NCBI GenBank assembly: GCA_015075075.1
Contig: JABTVA010000011.1
Location: 1 to 64,000 of the forward strand
Length of the DNA stretch: 64,000 nt
From: Deltaproteobacteria bacterium
GTDB lineage: Bacteria > Desulfobacterota > GWC2-55-46
Reading direction: 5' to 3'
Both the position numbers and the translations under genes were made by a program. Positions 44,450 through 54,476 of this stretch are shown in pieces. Each line of letters starts with the position of its first letter. The first letter of the stretch is position 1. Under the pieces are notes generated by a model, which did no database searches, had not been told where the DNA came from, and saw only the letters and a list, made by a program, of their open reading frames with translations.

Positions 44450-45320
44450 TTACTTCAGCACCCTCTCAGGCGAGACCAGGTGCCTGGAAAGGCCAAGCTC
44501 CTTGGGGCTCAGTCCCATCGCGAGCCCCACGAGCTGGGAGAGGTGGAAGACGGGCATGTCGATCCGTTCATCGACCGACTTCTCGGCAAGGCCCTGGTAG
44601 TTGTCGAGGTTTATGTGGCAGAAGGGGCACGGGGTCACGAAGCAGTCGGCCCCGTTCCTCTTTCCGTCGAGTAGGCGGACGCCCGTCATCCTCGTTGCGG
44701 TCTTCTCCGCTACAAGGTCCACCTGGAAGCCGCAGCACTTGGTCTTTCCCCTGTATTCGACCGGCTCCGCGCCGAGCGCCCTTATCGTGGCCTCGAGCGA
44801 CCAGGGCTTTTCAGGGTCGTCGAACCCGAGGGCGTCGGAAGGGCGGAGGCTGTGGCAGCCGTAGAAAGGCGCGACCTTGAGCCGGCTCAAAGGCCTTATG
44901 ACCTGCTCTTTAAGCCTCTCAAGGCCGTAGTCGCCTGCAAGCACCCAGAGGAGCTGCTTCACCTCGACCTTGCCGCTGTAACGGAGCCCGGCGGCTGCGA
45001 GCACCTGGTTCGTCTCCTCAAGGAGGCGCGGGTCCCTCTTGAGGTCCCTGTTCGCCGCGCTCATGACCATGAGGCATGTGGAGCATATGGTCATTATGTC
45101 CATTTCATTGCCTCGGCCTCGGCGAATATGCGGGCATTGAGGGCCAGGTAGAGCTTGTAATCGTAGTCGGTAAGGAGCCCGGCGCCGGCAGTTGGCCTTG
45201 GGCATGCTCAGAGCCCTATGCCGAGCCTGCCGGCGATGAGCCTTGTCGCGTCGTTCGTCTCCCTGGTCATGTGCTGGGAGACGCAACCGGGATAGTAGGC
45301 GTATCTAAGTCTTCGGCCAA
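44450..45320 (-). CDS. Succinate dehydrogenase CCG-domain subunit (SdhE/HdrB-like), frameshifted
   Basis: Two CCG-type domains: YAYYPGCVSQHMTRETNDAT in one frame near 45290, TDYDYKLYLALNARIFAEAE in another near 45130, then MDIMTICSTCLMVMSAANRD, APFYGCHSLRP, GKTKCCGFQVDLVAEK and VTPCPFCHINLDNYQ. HdrB-like subunits bind non-cubane 4Fe-4S centres. In type E succinate:quinone reductases this protein replaces the haem anchor. At least two indels in the first 200 bases; a TTG at 45320 follows AAGGAGGAG. It lies downstream of sdhA and sdhB as one operon. It could pass electrons to quinone or to a thiol pair. Confidence 0.82.
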
Positions 45321-45322
45321 TA

Positions 45323-46291
45323 CTACTCCTCCTTCTTCGGCTTAGTCCCGACTTCTTTTCCGTCTCTGTCGTAGATCGCCCTGACCTCGTCTATCTCCAT
45401 TATCTGAGGAAAGAGGTACGGGCGGGGCATCTTGCCGTGCCTCTCAAGTTTTCAGCCAAGCGGTATCATGCCGAGAGAGCGGAGGAAGCCTGTGTCTTGA
45501 AGGTCATGGCGGCCCTCGTCGAGCCTTCCGAACCTCTCTACCGAGTCGGCCATCGCCTCGACGTGCTTGGCCCCTGGGTTGTCGAGGACGCCGGCTTTCA
45601 TCGCGGCCGAGCGGAGGCTCTCTATCTGCTTAAGCGGCTTTACGTCCTTTGGGCAGTACTGCGTGCAATGCAGGCAGCGGACGCAGTCCCATATCCCGTG
45701 CTCCTCGGATAGCCTCTCAAGCCTTTTGGCCTGGTGCCCTTCCCGGACGTCGCCCGCGAACCTCCACGCCTTTGCTGAGGCCGCAGGAGCGATGAATCGC
45801 TCGTCTATCTCGAGCGAGTTGCACTCGGCGTTGCAGCAGCCGCACATTATGCACCTCTGGCTCTCGTCTATCCGGGCCTGGTCCTCTATGGTGACCTGGT
45901 TTGTCTCGCTGCCTCCGGCGGGCATGAGGAAAGGAGCGACCTTCTCCATCTTCTCCCAGAAAGGGGCCATGTCCACGACGAGGTCCTTTACGGTCCTGTG
46001 GTTCGCGAGTGGCTCTATCTTCATGGCGCCCATCTTCTCGTACTCGGGTATGACCTGCAGGTTGCACGTAAGCCTTGCGAACCCGTTCACCGTCATGGCA
46101 CAGGAGCCGCATATGGCCGAGCGGCACGACCTCCTGAATGCGAGCGTGGGGTCCTCTTCCTCCGATATCTTAAGGAGCGCATCGAGGACTGTCATGCCCT
46201 CTGCGGCCTCGACGACATATTCCCTATAGTACGGCCCAGGGTTCTCCCGGTCCATCGGGTCATGCCGTCTTATGCTGAATTTTATCTCCAT
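45323..46291 (-). CDS. sdhB: Succinate dehydrogenase/fumarate reductase iron-sulfur subunit
   Basis: FRRSCRSAICGSCAMTVNGF is the 2Fe-2S site, CIMCGCCNAECNSLEI the 4Fe-4S site, and CVRCLHCTQYCPKDVKPLKQ the third cluster motif, all in the SdhB pattern. The open frame ends at 45452 (LGMIPLG), but the next frame continues KLERHGKMPRPYLFPQIMEI to a stop at 45323 just before the sdhE start, so one indel is likely. It carries electrons from the flavin of SdhA to SdhE. Confidence 0.92.
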
Positions 46292-46309
46292 GAAGCGGAC
46301 TCTCCTATA

Positions 46310-47980
46310 TTAATACTTTCTCTCTTCCGGCTTGAACCTGGTAATCTTGACGTCCTTGTATCCGATGCTGAAATCATTGCCTCGCTTTGCCACGAGCGTG
46401 TGCTTGAGCCACTCCGCGTCGTTCCTCTTCGGAAAATCCGTCCTGAAATGCGAGCCCCTGGACTCTTCCCTGTGGAGCGCGCTCACCAGTATGGCCTCCG
46501 AGGCGTCGAGCATGCTCCCGAGCTCCAGCATATGGAGGAGCTCGGCGTTGAAGCGGTCGCCCCTGTCGGCGAGGGCCGCTTTCCCGTACCTCTCCTTTAT
46601 CTCCCGTATCCTTTCGAGCCCTTTCCCGAGCCTTTCCCTGCTTCTGAAGATCCCGCAGTGCTCCTCCATGACCCCGGCCATCTCGTCCCTCAGCGCGTAG
46701 ACCCGCTCCCCTTTTTCCCTCTTGAGTATTCCGGCGACCTCGCTTGCCGCGTCGCATAGGGCCGAATCGGGAAAGGGCGTAAGCCCGGCGGATTCCGCAT
46801 ACTCGGAGGCCTTTTTCCCGGCGCGCCTGCCGAAGACCACGGCCTCGAGGAGAGAGTTGCCTCCGAGCCTGTTGGCGCCGTGTACGCTTACGCAGGCGCA
46901 CTCGCCGGCGGCGAAGAGGCCCGGTATGCCGGTCTGGCCGTCCATGTCGGCCTGGATGCCGCCCATCGAGTAATGCGCGCCCGGCTTTACTGGCACTGGC
47001 GCCTCTATCGGGTCCACCCCGGCGAAATCCATCGCGAGCTCCCTTATCTGCGATAGCTTCGATTTTATGGTGTCCGCGCCCAGATGCCTCAAATCAAGGA
47101 GGACGCAGCCGTCTACGCCCCTCCCCTCCTCTATCTCGGTCTGCTCGGCGCGGCTTACGACGTCCCGGCTCGCAAGCTCCTTTACCTTGGGCGCGTACTT
47201 TTCCATGAACCTCTCGCCGAGGGAATTCAAGAGAAAGCCGCCCTCGCCCCTCGCGCCCTCGGTCATGAGAATGCCGGTGCGCTTGAGGACCGTCGGGTGG
47301 AACTGGACGAACTCCATGTCCATGAGCGGGAGCCCGGCATCAAGCGCGAGCCCGAGGCCGTCTCCCGTGGATGAGAGCGCGTTCGTGGTCGTCCTGTAGA
47401 CCCTGCCGTAGCCGCCCGTCGCCATTATGACCGACTTCGAGCGGAGCCTGTGGAGCTTGCCGGTATCGAGCTCCATCGCTATCACCCCGGAGACCTTGCC
47501 GCCCTCGACCACGAGCCTTGTTACGTGCCATTCATCATAGATGAAGACCCCGTGCTTCAAGACCTGCTCGTACATGACATGAAGGAGCGCGTGCCCGGTC
47601 CTGTCCGCGAGGTAGCAGGTCCTCGGGTATCCGGCCCCGCCGAACGGCCTCTGGGCGATATGGCCCTTTATATCGCGGCTGAATATGGCGCCCATGCCTT
47701 CGAGCTCGAGGATGTCCCCGGGCCCTTCCTTGCACATGGCCTCTATCGCGTCCTGGTCGCCGAGCCAGTCGCTCCCCTTGACAGTATCGAAGGCGTGCGC
47801 CTCCCAGGAGTCCGTATCCTTGAGGGCCGAGTTTATGCCGCCCTGGGCCGCGACCGAATGGCTGCGTACCGGGTATATCTTTGTCACGAGGGCAGTGTCG
47901 AGGCCGCACCTCGCCGCCTCTATGGCGGCCCTCATGCCAGCGAGCCCGGCGCCTATTATGACGCAGTCGTGCGATACCAG
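46310..47980 (-). CDS. sdhA: Succinate dehydrogenase/fumarate reductase flavoprotein
   Basis: The FAD-binding [20 protein letters not shown] begins upstream of the first ATG (47935), so the start must be near 47980. There a CTG, possibly a misread ATG, follows [25 protein letters not shown] holds the FAD-linking His. [40 protein letters not shown] and [20 protein letters not shown] complete the active site. About 556 residues. With SdhB and the CCG subunit it interconverts succinate and fumarate. A second, different flavoprotein is at 54464. Confidence 0.92.
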   Translation of the reverse strand: MVSHDCVIIGAGLAGMRAAIEAARCGLDTALVTKIYPVRSHSVAAQGGINSALKDTDSWEAHAFDTVKGSDWLGDQDAIEAMCKEGPGDILELEGMGAIFSRDIKGHIAQRPFGGAGYPRTCYLADRTGHALLHVMYEQVLKHGVFIYDEWHVTRLVVEGGKVSGVIAMELDTGKLHRLRSKSVIMATGGYGRVYRTTTNALSSTGDGLGLALDAGLPLMDMEFVQFHPTVLKRTGILMTEGARGEGGFLLNSLGERFMEKYAPKVKELASRDVVSRAEQTEIEEGRGVDGCVLLDLRHLGADTIKSKLSQIRELAMDFAGVDPIEAPVPVKPGAHYSMGGIQADMDGQTGIPGLFAAGECACVSVHGANRLGGNSLLEAVVFGRRAGKKASEYAESAGLTPFPDSALCDAASEVAGILKREKGERVYALRDEMAGVMEEHCGIFRSRERLGKGLERIREIKERYGKAALADRGDRFNAELLHMLELGSMLDASEAILVSALHREESRGSHFRTDFPKRNDAEWLKHTLVAKRGNDFSIGYKDVKITRFKPEERKY

Positions 47981-48045
47981 TGTCTTGTCCTCCGATTCAG
48001 TTCTTCACGATACCGCGGGCCTTTCCGGACCGGGGCTTCCATTAC

Positions 48046-48189
48046 AGGCAACCTCTAAAAATTAGAAATTTTTCCCGCTTTTCCCGGAAGGCCGGGAATA
48101 AAAAGCGGAGCATATATGTGAATATGTGAGCATTTTTATTTCCGCGCCTTCGCAGAGTCCGGGGAAAATAGCAATTTTAGAGGTTGCCT
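48046..48189 (+). repeat. Dispersed TIR element, full copy
   Basis: AGGCAACCTCTAAAAATTAG and AATTTTAGAGGTTGCCT ends, inner AAGCGGAGCATATATGTGAA and GAGCATTTTTATTTCCGCGC arms. AC flanks both ends. It lies in the promoter region of sdhA. Confidence 0.9.
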
Positions 48190-48955
48190 ACACTCTATAA
48201 GGAACCTGAGTACATAAAAGGATTTTTTCGAGAACGCCGGGACATGAGGAAAAACCGGGACCGGCTTAAGAAAGCTTATCAGCAATACCGGCCCAGGTCA
48301 ATCAGGCAGAAAGAGTATTCTTTATTGCGCTACTGCTGAAAAATTATTCCGCGCTGCCGCGCGGTTTTTGAGGGTAAGGCTCGCTTGCCAGCCCCCTCCC
48401 CCACCCCGTGAACACACAAAAGCGAAGAGAGACCCCGGGGTTTTTTCGGGGTCGAGCGAGCGGATGCCAATCCGAAAATCTTCCTCTTGTGTCGGAGATT
48501 CCCGGCGAAATGCCGGGAATCTTCAACGGGCCCCTAAAGTCGCTTCGCTCCTGCTTCCCCGGCCCGTTCACGCTCTTCCTCCCTTATGCTACGCTCGCCT
48601 TACCCTCCGGGGTTTGTTAAAGACAAAAAAATCTCACAGCACTTTTGTTTTTGCATTTAAAACAACCCGGGGGCATAAGGCTTAAGCGAATAGGGATGGG
48701 GGAGGGGCGGGCGAGGCGGGGCAGCAGGAGCGAGGCCAAAGGCCGAGCGACTTAAGGGCCGAGCCCGGAGGATGGAGGCGGGTAGTGAGGAGCCTTATGC
48801 CCAAAGAGCGCGGCAGCGTTAAAATACTTTACGATTCAGGTGCGAACACATATGTCTTTTTCCATTTTAAATCCAAAATACTACAGTGTAACTGGAAGAT
48901 AAAAAAGGGCGGCCTGAAGCAGGCCGCCCTTTTCACTGGCGTAAAAAACTATTTG
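48190..48955. other. Non-coding stretch between sdhA and korC regions
   Basis: No coding frame is convincing. It contains GGAGATTCCCGGCGAAATGC followed by CGGGAATCTTC (an inverted repeat), a GGGGGAGGGGCGGGCGAGGC run, the words CGCTTCGCTCCTGC and GCAGGAGCGAGGCC, which are roughly complementary, and CATAAGGC/GCCTTATG pairs at about 48675 and 48790. Together these suggest a large imperfect palindrome. The plus-strand frames at 48368 and 48785 cross these repeats and lack ribosome sites. Confidence 0.45.
48901..48933. terminator. Bidirectional hairpin terminator
   Basis: AAGGGCGGCCT, loop GAAGC, AGGCCGCCCTT, with A-run before and T-run after. It probably ends korC-direction transcripts after the TIR element. 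Confidence 0.8.
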
Positions 48956-49097
48956 TGGCAATCTCTAAAAATTAGAGATTTTTCCCGCAATCAAGGAAGG
49001 CCGGGAATAAAAAGCGGAGCATATATGACAATATGTGAGCATTTTATTCACGTCCTGACGCAGAGTCCGGGGAAAGATCAATTTTAGAGATTGTCCT
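48956..49097 (+). repeat. Dispersed TIR element, full copy
   Basis: TGGCAATCTCTAAAAATTAG and AATTTTAGAGATTGTCCT ends; inner GGCCGGGAATAAAAAGCGGA and GAGCATTTTATTCACG arms. The right end overlaps the stop codon of korC. Confidence 0.9.
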
Positions 49098-49639
49098 ATT
49101 TCAAACTTCTTGGTAGCTCATACCCGCGCTGCAGGGCCTTCTTGTTGAGGTCGACGAACGCGGCAGGCACCTTTGCGAGGACCGCCTGCTCGACTGATTC
49201 GTACTTGACTACCCTCGTAAGGCCGGTCATGGCGCCGAGCGAGACGATGTTGGCGACTATGATCTTCCTGAGCTCGTCCCTGGCTATCGAGGTGATGGGA
49301 AGCCGTGCACCTTGAAGCCGCCGCTCGGGAGCGTTTTCACGTTGTCCGAGTCCACGATGAGGATGCCGCCGTCCTTGATGTCGTGGTGGTATTTGGTGCA
49401 TGCCTCCTGGGTCATGGCGAGCATGCAGTCGATTGCGGTCGCCTTCGGGTAGTCTATGGGCCCCTCGGATATGATGACCTCGGCCTTCGAGGCGCCGCCC
49501 TGGACTCGGGGCCGTATGACTGTGACTGGACCGCGTTCTTGATCGCCGATATGGCGGCGGCCTCGGCCATTATTATGCCTGCCAGTATCATGCCCTGGCC
49601 GCCGGAGCCGCTTAGGCGTATCTCGTACCTGTCGCTCAT
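49096..49639 (-). CDS. korC: 2-oxoglutarate:ferredoxin oxidoreductase gamma subunit, frameshifted
   Basis: YEIRLSGSGGQGMILAGIIM is the gamma-domain signature, and KNAVQSQSYGPESR follows, then the frame shifts. GGASKAEVIISEGPIDYPK and AIDCMLAMTQEACTKYHHDI are in a second frame, and TSIARDELRKIIVANIVSLG and SLGAMTGLTRVVKYESVEQA in the last, ending at 49096. Two indels, near 49500 and 49305. The ATG at 49639 follows GGAGG. Order korDABC is standard. The stop codon lies in the TIR element. Confidence 0.87.
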
Positions 49640-49665
49640 TCTCAAGCCTCCAAATGATTGCGGGA

Positions 49666-50526
49666 CTATTTTTTCGACGTAGCCTTCTGCATTATGAGGT
49701 TCTCGTACTGCTCGCAATACTCGGGCCGCTCGACCTTGTGGAGCACCCCGCGGAGCACCTTGCCCTTTAGCTGCTCGGGAGTGAGCTTCTCGGCCTGCTT
49801 GACGTTCACGGTGCCGTCCTTCTCGATGGCCTCCATCATATGGGTCGCGCTCTTGAACTTGTTGGCCCTGCCGAAGTAGGTCGGGCAGGCGTCGATGATG
49901 TCTATGACCGAGGTGCCCTTGTGGACCAGCGCGTCGTGTACCGTTTTTTCGAGCTCTATCGTGTGGTAGGCCGTGCCCCTCGCGACGAATGTCGCGCCAG
50001 AAGCCCTGGCCATCTCGCACGCGTCGAACGGCGGCTCGATGTTGCCGTAGCGGCTGGTCGTGGCGATGGCGTCGAGGGGTGTCGTCGGCGAATACTGCCC
50101 GCCGGTCATGCCGTACGTCGAGTTGGTCATGACCAGCACCGTCATGTCTATGTTGCGCCTGCAGGCGTGTATGAAATGATTACCGCCTATGGCCAGCGCG
50201 TCACCGTCGCCGGTTATGACTATCACCTTCAACTCCGGCTTAGCGAGCTTTACGCCGGTCGCGAAGGCCATCGCCCTCCCGTGGAGCGTGTGGAGGGTGT
50301 TGAAGTCCACGTACCCCGGGGTCCTCGACGAGCAGCCGATCCCCGAGACCATGCAGATATTGTCCTTTTCGAGCCCGGCCCTGTCTATGGCCCTGAGAAG
50401 GGCCTTCAGGACTATCCCGTGGCCGCAGCCCGGGCACCAGATGTGAGGGAGCTTGTTGGGCCTCAGGTATTTATTATAATCGAAGGGGACGCTTACCTTT
50501 TCCTTCTTTTCCGCTATCGTTGACAT
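49666..50526 (-). CDS. korB: 2-oxoglutarate:ferredoxin oxidoreductase beta subunit
   Basis: 286 residues. LPHIWCPGCGHGIVLKALLR has the cluster-proximal CxGCGH. MVSGIGCSSRTPGYVDFNTL adds a conserved Cys, and VIVITGDGDALAIGGNHFIH is the thiamine diphosphate/Mg motif. TNSTYGMTGGQYSPTTP lies at the substrate channel. With KorA it cleaves 2-oxoglutarate plus CoA to succinyl-CoA, reducing ferredoxin, or runs in reverse for reductive carboxylation. 50 bp after korA. Confidence 0.95.
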   Translation of the reverse strand: MSTIAEKKEKVSVPFDYNKYLRPNKLPHIWCPGCGHGIVLKALLRAIDRAGLEKDNICMVSGIGCSSRTPGYVDFNTLHTLHGRAMAFATGVKLAKPELKVIVITGDGDALAIGGNHFIHACRRNIDMTVLVMTNSTYGMTGGQYSPTTPLDAIATTSRYGNIEPPFDACEMARASGATFVARGTAYHTIELEKTVHDALVHKGTSVIDIIDACPTYFGRANKFKSATHMMEAIEKDGTVNVKQAEKLTPEQLKGKVLRGVLHKVERPEYCEQYENLIMQKATSKK

Positions 50527-50575
50527 TCTATTGCCTCCAGGCTCGTTGTGGGCCTCCGGCCCTGCCCTTTCGGGG

Positions 50576-51709
50576 TTAAAGGAATCTCCTCACGGCGTGC
50601 ATTATCTGCGCCGGGGTAATGGGCTCTCCGTCCACCCTGGTTATGCCCTCCACCTCGCAGTTCCCCTTGGCGCACCTCTCGACCTCGTGCACCATCTGGC
50701 CGAGGTTCATCTCCGGGACGATTATGGCGTTCACCCTCTTGGAGAGCTCGGCCACTGCAGCGTCCGGGAAGGGCCATATGGTGAGCGGGCGGAGCAACCC
50801 GACCTTGAGCCCCGATTTCCTGAGCTCGTTCACGGCGAACCGGGCCGAGCGGGCGGTCGAGCCGATGGTGAAGATGGCGACCTCCGCGTCGTCCAGCGCC
50901 GTCTCCTCGTTCTTCCAGATGCGCTCCTTGTTCGTCTCTACCTTTTCGATGATGCGCCTGTTGTTCCGGTCTATCACCTTGGAGTCGTTCGTGGGGAAGC
51001 CGTCCTGCTTGTGGTTCAGGCCCGTCACGTGGAACCTGTACCCCGACCCGAACGGCGCAAGCGGCGCGACAAGATGGCGGTCGTCGTAGGGGAAGTATTC
51101 CTCGGGCTTGCAGGTGGCCTTTTCCCTGTCCACTACCTCGAGCTCGCCCGGCTCCGGTATGGCGATGGGCTCCCTCATGTGCCCGACTATCTCGTCATAG
51201 AGCACCATCACGGGCGTCCTGTACTGCTCGGCGAGGTTGAAGGCCCGGACCGTCTCGGTAAGTATCTCGGGGACCGACGACGGGGTCACCGCGATGACCG
51301 GGTGGTCGCCGTGCGTGCCCCACTTGGCCGCCATTATGTCGGACTGGGACGGGCCGGTGGGATAGCCCGTGGCCGGGCCGCCCCTCATGACGTCCACTAT
51401 TACGAGCGGCACCTCGGCGATGCAGGCGTATCCGATGCACTCCTGCTTGAGCGAAAGGCCCGGGCCCGAGGTCGCGGTCATGGACTTAAGGCCAGCAAGC
51501 GAGCCTCCTATGGCCGCGGCGATCCCGCCTATCTCGTCTTCCATCTGTATGAACTTGCCCCCGACCTTCGGGAGCCTCACGGACATGCCCTCGGCCACCT
51601 CGGTCGAGGGGGTTATGGGATAACCGGCGTAGAACTTGCAGCCGGCGTATATGGCGCCCTCGACGCACGCCTCGTTGCCCTGGAGGAGCCTCTTCTTTTT
51701 CTGAGCCAT
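50576..51709 (-). CDS. korA: 2-oxoglutarate:ferredoxin oxidoreductase alpha subunit
   Basis: 377 residues. LQGNEACVEGAIYAGCKFYA and GYPITPSTEVAEGMSVRL are the KorA/PorA N-terminus; IQMEDEIGGIAAAIGGSLAG and TATSGPGLSLKQECIGYACI are the pyrimidine-binding region. VDVMRGGPATGYPTGPSQSD is a KorA-specific loop. The gamma domain is separate (korC). It forms the alpha partner of korB. The ATG at 51709 is 55 bases after korD. Intact frame. Confidence 0.95.
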   Translation of the reverse strand: MAQKKKRLLQGNEACVEGAIYAGCKFYAGYPITPSTEVAEGMSVRLPKVGGKFIQMEDEIGGIAAAIGGSLAGLKSMTATSGPGLSLKQECIGYACIAEVPLVIVDVMRGGPATGYPTGPSQSDIMAAKWGTHGDHPVIAVTPSSVPEILTETVRAFNLAEQYRTPVMVLYDEIVGHMREPIAIPEPGELEVVDREKATCKPEEYFPYDDRHLVAPLAPFGSGYRFHVTGLNHKQDGFPTNDSKVIDRNNRRIIEKVETNKERIWKNEETALDDAEVAIFTIGSTARSARFAVNELRKSGLKVGLLRPLTIWPFPDAAVAELSKRVNAIIVPEMNLGQMVHEVERCAKGNCEVEGITRVDGEPITPAQIMHAVRRFL

Positions 51710-51764
51710 TTATTCAAACCCCCTGAAAGGCCGCCGCCGGTTTTACCGTGGCGGGCGCGGTTCG

Positions 51765-51962
51765 TTAATCGAAGACCTGTATGGCGAAATCTGGACACCG
51801 TAAGTCGCAGAGCTGGCACCTTGTGCAGGCCTCCAGGTTTTCACGGCCACTACAGCCCTTTGATTTCAGCACGTCCGTCGGACAGAAGTCCACGCAGATG
51901 CTGCACCCTTGAGAACTTCTCGTTTATCTCGATCTTGGCAGCTTTTTGGCCGCCTGAGTCAT
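51765..51962 (-). CDS. korD: 2-oxoglutarate:ferredoxin oxidoreductase delta (ferredoxin) subunit, frameshifted
   Basis: The ATG at 51962 gives MTQAAKK, then AKIEINEKF in the next frame, CSICVDFCPTDVLKSKG in another, and ENLEACTRCQLCDLRCPDFA with IQVFD to the stop at 51765. Together two 4Fe-4S sites and about 66 residues, the size of KorD. Three small indels hide it from simple ORF calling. It accepts electrons from the KorAB active site and passes them to ferredoxin. First gene of korDABC. Confidence 0.75.
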
Positions 51963-52080
51963 GGCACTTCCGCTTCTCTTCGACCCTGCTTTTGCTTAGG
52001 GGATTAACCCGGAACCCCTGAAAGGAAGCCCCTTGTATCACAAGCCCCCTTCCAAGTCAACGACAATACAATTGATATTA

Positions 52081-52956
52081 TCACACTTTCTGCAGCACTT
52101 CCAACATCGACCTGCCTATCTCAGCGGTGCTACGGGTTATCCTTATCCCGGCGCGCTCCATCGCCTCGAACTTCTCCTCCGCGGTGCCCTTGCCGCCCGA
52201 TATTATGGCCCCGGCGTGCCCCATCCTCTTCCCCTTGGGCGCGGTAGCCCCGGCTATGTAGCCGACGACCGGCTTCCTGACGTTCTTCCTTATGAACTCG
52301 GCTGCCTCCTCCTCGGCGGTACCGCCTATCTCGCCTATCATGACGATGGCGTTCGTGCCGGGGTCCTTCTCGAAAAGCTCAAGCACGTCGATGAAGTTCG
52401 TGCCGTTCACCGGGTCGCCGCCTATTCCTACGCAGGTAGACTGCCCCAGTCCGAGCCTCGTCAGCTGGTCCACGGCCTCGTAGGTGAGCGTGCCGCTCCT
52501 TGAGACGACTCCCACGCTCCCGGCCTTGTGTATGTGGCCGGGCATGATGCCTATCTTGCACTCGCCCGGTGTTATGACGCCGGGGCAGTTGGGGCCCACG
52601 AGCCTCGAGGCCTTCCCCTGCATGAACCTTCTCACCTTCACCATGTCGAGGACGGGTATGCCCTCGGTTATGCAGACGACGAGGCCGATGCCTGCGTCCA
52701 CCGCCTCCATCACCGCGTCGGCCGCGAAACCAGCGGGCACGTAGATGACCGAGGCGTTCGCCCCTGTTTTCCTCACAGCCTCGTCCACGGTGTCGAATAC
52801 CGGGATGCCGTCCACGTCCGTGCCGCCCTTCCCGGGCGACACCCCACCGACCATCTTCGTGCCGTAGGCGACCATCTGCCTGGTATGGAAGGTGCCCTGC
52901 TCGCCGGTTATGCCCTGGCAGATTACCTTTGTGTCCTTGTTAACGAGTATGCTCAT
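52081..52956 (-). CDS. sucD: Succinyl-CoA synthetase alpha subunit
   Basis: 291 residues. [20 protein letters not shown] binds Co[21 protein letters not shown] follows, and [20 protein letters not shown] has the phosphorylated His (GHAGA). [20 protein letters not shown] and [20 protein letters not shown] are family blocks. It makes ATP or GTP while converting succinyl-CoA to succinate, or the reverse. It is 22 bp after sucC. Confidence 0.96.
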   Translation of the reverse strand: MSILVNKDTKVICQGITGEQGTFHTRQMVAYGTKMVGGVSPGKGGTDVDGIPVFDTVDEAVRKTGANASVIYVPAGFAADAVMEAVDAGIGLVVCITEGIPVLDMVKVRRFMQGKASRLVGPNCPGVITPGECKIGIMPGHIHKAGSVGVVSRSGTLTYEAVDQLTRLGLGQSTCVGIGGDPVNGTNFIDVLELFEKDPGTNAIVMIGEIGGTAEEEAAEFIRKNVRKPVVGYIAGATAPKGKRMGHAGAIISGGKGTAEEKFEAMERAGIRITRSTAEIGRSMLEVLQKV

Positions 52957-52978
52957 GGAAACGCTCCTTGGGTTATCT

Positions 52979-54151
52979 TCAAGACGCCTTGGCTGCCGCC
53001 ACGGCCTTTTCCGCTGCCTCGTCCATGTTCTCCGCTGTGATTATATTGAGGCCCGACCCTGCGAGGAGCTTCCTCCCCTGCTCTACGTTCGTGCCCTGGA
53101 GCCTCACGACGAGCGGCACCTTGAGGCCCACTTCCTTTGCGGCGGCCATGATGCCCTCGGCGATTATGTCGCACCTCATGATGCCGCCGAAGATGTTCAC
53201 CAGCACGCCCTTTACGTTCGGGTCCGAGGTTATAAGCTTGAAGGCCGCGGTGACCTGGTCCTTGTTGGCCCCGCCGCCCACGTCCAGGAAGTTGGCGGGG
53301 CTTCCGCCCGAGAGCTTTATCATGTCCATCGTGGCCATGGCGAGCCCTGCGCCGTTCACCATGCAGCCGATGTTGCCGTCGAGCGTGACGTAATTGAGGT
53401 TGAACCTCGACGCGGCGACCTCCTTGGGGTCTTCCTCGTCCAGGTCCCTCATGCCCTCTATGTCCTTGTGCCTGAATAGCGCGTTGTCGTCAAAGGACAT
53501 CTTGGCGTCGAGCGCTATTATGTCGCCGTCTTTCGTTATTACAAGCGGGTTTATCTCCGCCATCGAGCAGTCGGAGGCGACGAAGGCGCTATAGAGCCCT
53601 GTCATGAACTTCACGGCCTTCCCGGCAAGGGCCTTGTCTATGCCGAGCCCGAAGGCGAGTTTCCGTCCCTGGAAGGGGATGAGACCCACGGCAGGGTCCA
53701 CGAGCTCCTTCAATATCTTCTCGGGCGTCTTCTCGGCGACCTCTTCTATCTCGACCCCGCCCTCGGTCGAGGCCATTATGACGACCTTCTGGGTGGACCT
53801 GTCCACGACAAGGCCCAGGTAGAGCTCCCGAGCTATCTGGCAGCCTTCCTCCACGTATACCTTCTTCACTTCCTTGCCCGCCGGGCCGGTCTGGTGGGTC
53901 ACGAGGACCTTGCCCAGGAGCCCTTCCGCGATCCTGGCCGCTTCTTCCTTGGACTTTGCGAGCTTGACGCCGCCGGCCTTGCCCCTGCCCCCGGCGTGTA
54001 TCTGGGCCTTCACCACGCATACGCCCTTTTCGGCGATGAACTCGCGGGCGGCCTCCTCTGCCTCGGCCGGCGTGAAGGCTATCTTCCCCTTCGGCACGGC
54101 CACGCCATATCTGGCGAGTATCTGCTTTGCCTGGTACTCGTGAATGTTCAT
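52979..54151 (-). CDS. sucC: Succinyl-CoA synthetase beta subunit
   Basis: 390 residues. [20 protein letters not shown] starts the ATP-grasp domain; [20 protein letters not shown] binds nucleotide. [20 protein letters not shown] and [20 protein letters not shown] are further signatures, and [16 protein letters not shown] is at the subunit interface. Nucleotide preference cannot be read. The 190 bp upstream hold the promoter region and the terminator of the next operon at 54262-54296. Confidence 0.96.
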   Translation of the reverse strand: MNIHEYQAKQILARYGVAVPKGKIAFTPAEAEEAAREFIAEKGVCVVKAQIHAGGRGKAGGVKLAKSKEEAARIAEGLLGKVLVTHQTGPAGKEVKKVYVEEGCQIARELYLGLVVDRSTQKVVIMASTEGGVEIEEVAEKTPEKILKELVDPAVGLIPFQGRKLAFGLGIDKALAGKAVKFMTGLYSAFVASDCSMAEINPLVITKDGDIIALDAKMSFDDNALFRHKDIEGMRDLDEEDPKEVAASRFNLNYVTLDGNIGCMVNGAGLAMATMDMIKLSGGSPANFLDVGGGANKDQVTAAFKLITSDPNVKGVLVNIFGGIMRCDIIAEGIMAAAKEVGLKVPLVVRLQGTNVEQGRKLLAGSGLNIITAENMDEAAEKAVAAAKAS

Positions 54152-54261
54152 CTGAGCCGACCTCCAGAGATTTCTCGTTCGTTTCCTGTTCAGCTCGTCA
54201 CACCGTCCGCCCTTTCATTTTAGAGGCGGCAGCGTCTATACGCGAAAGAGGTGTTTATACC

Positions 54262-54296
54262 AAAAAAAACTCAAGCGGGCAAGTTTTGCCCGCTTG
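54262..54296 (-). terminator. Rho-independent terminator after the fumarate reductase-like genes
   Basis: CAAGCGGGCAA and TTGCCCGCTTG (loop AAC on the minus strand), followed by eight T on the minus strand. Confidence 0.88.
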
Positions 54297-54344
54297 ATAC
54301 GGGCCGGCTTTGGGACCGGCCTCAGCCATACATGCAATCACCGA

Positions 54345-54476
54345 AGGCAACATCTAAAAATTGGAAATTTTTCCCGCTTTTCCAGAAGGGCGGGAATAAA
54401 AAGCGGAGCATTGAATATGTGAGCATTTTTATTTCCGCGCCTACGCAGAGTCCGGGGAAAAGATCAATTTTTAGAG
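54345..54476 (+). repeat. Dispersed TIR element, right end truncated
   Basis: The left end AGGCAACATCTAAAAATTGG and the interior match. The right end stops after GATCAATTTTTAGAG, without GGTTGCCT, at the junction with the flavoprotein gene, which takes its stop codon from the element. Confidence 0.85.

Noticed and set aside
50531..52021. 496-codon plus-strand frame
   Set aside because: Covers korA and korD on the opposite strand; produced by high G+C.
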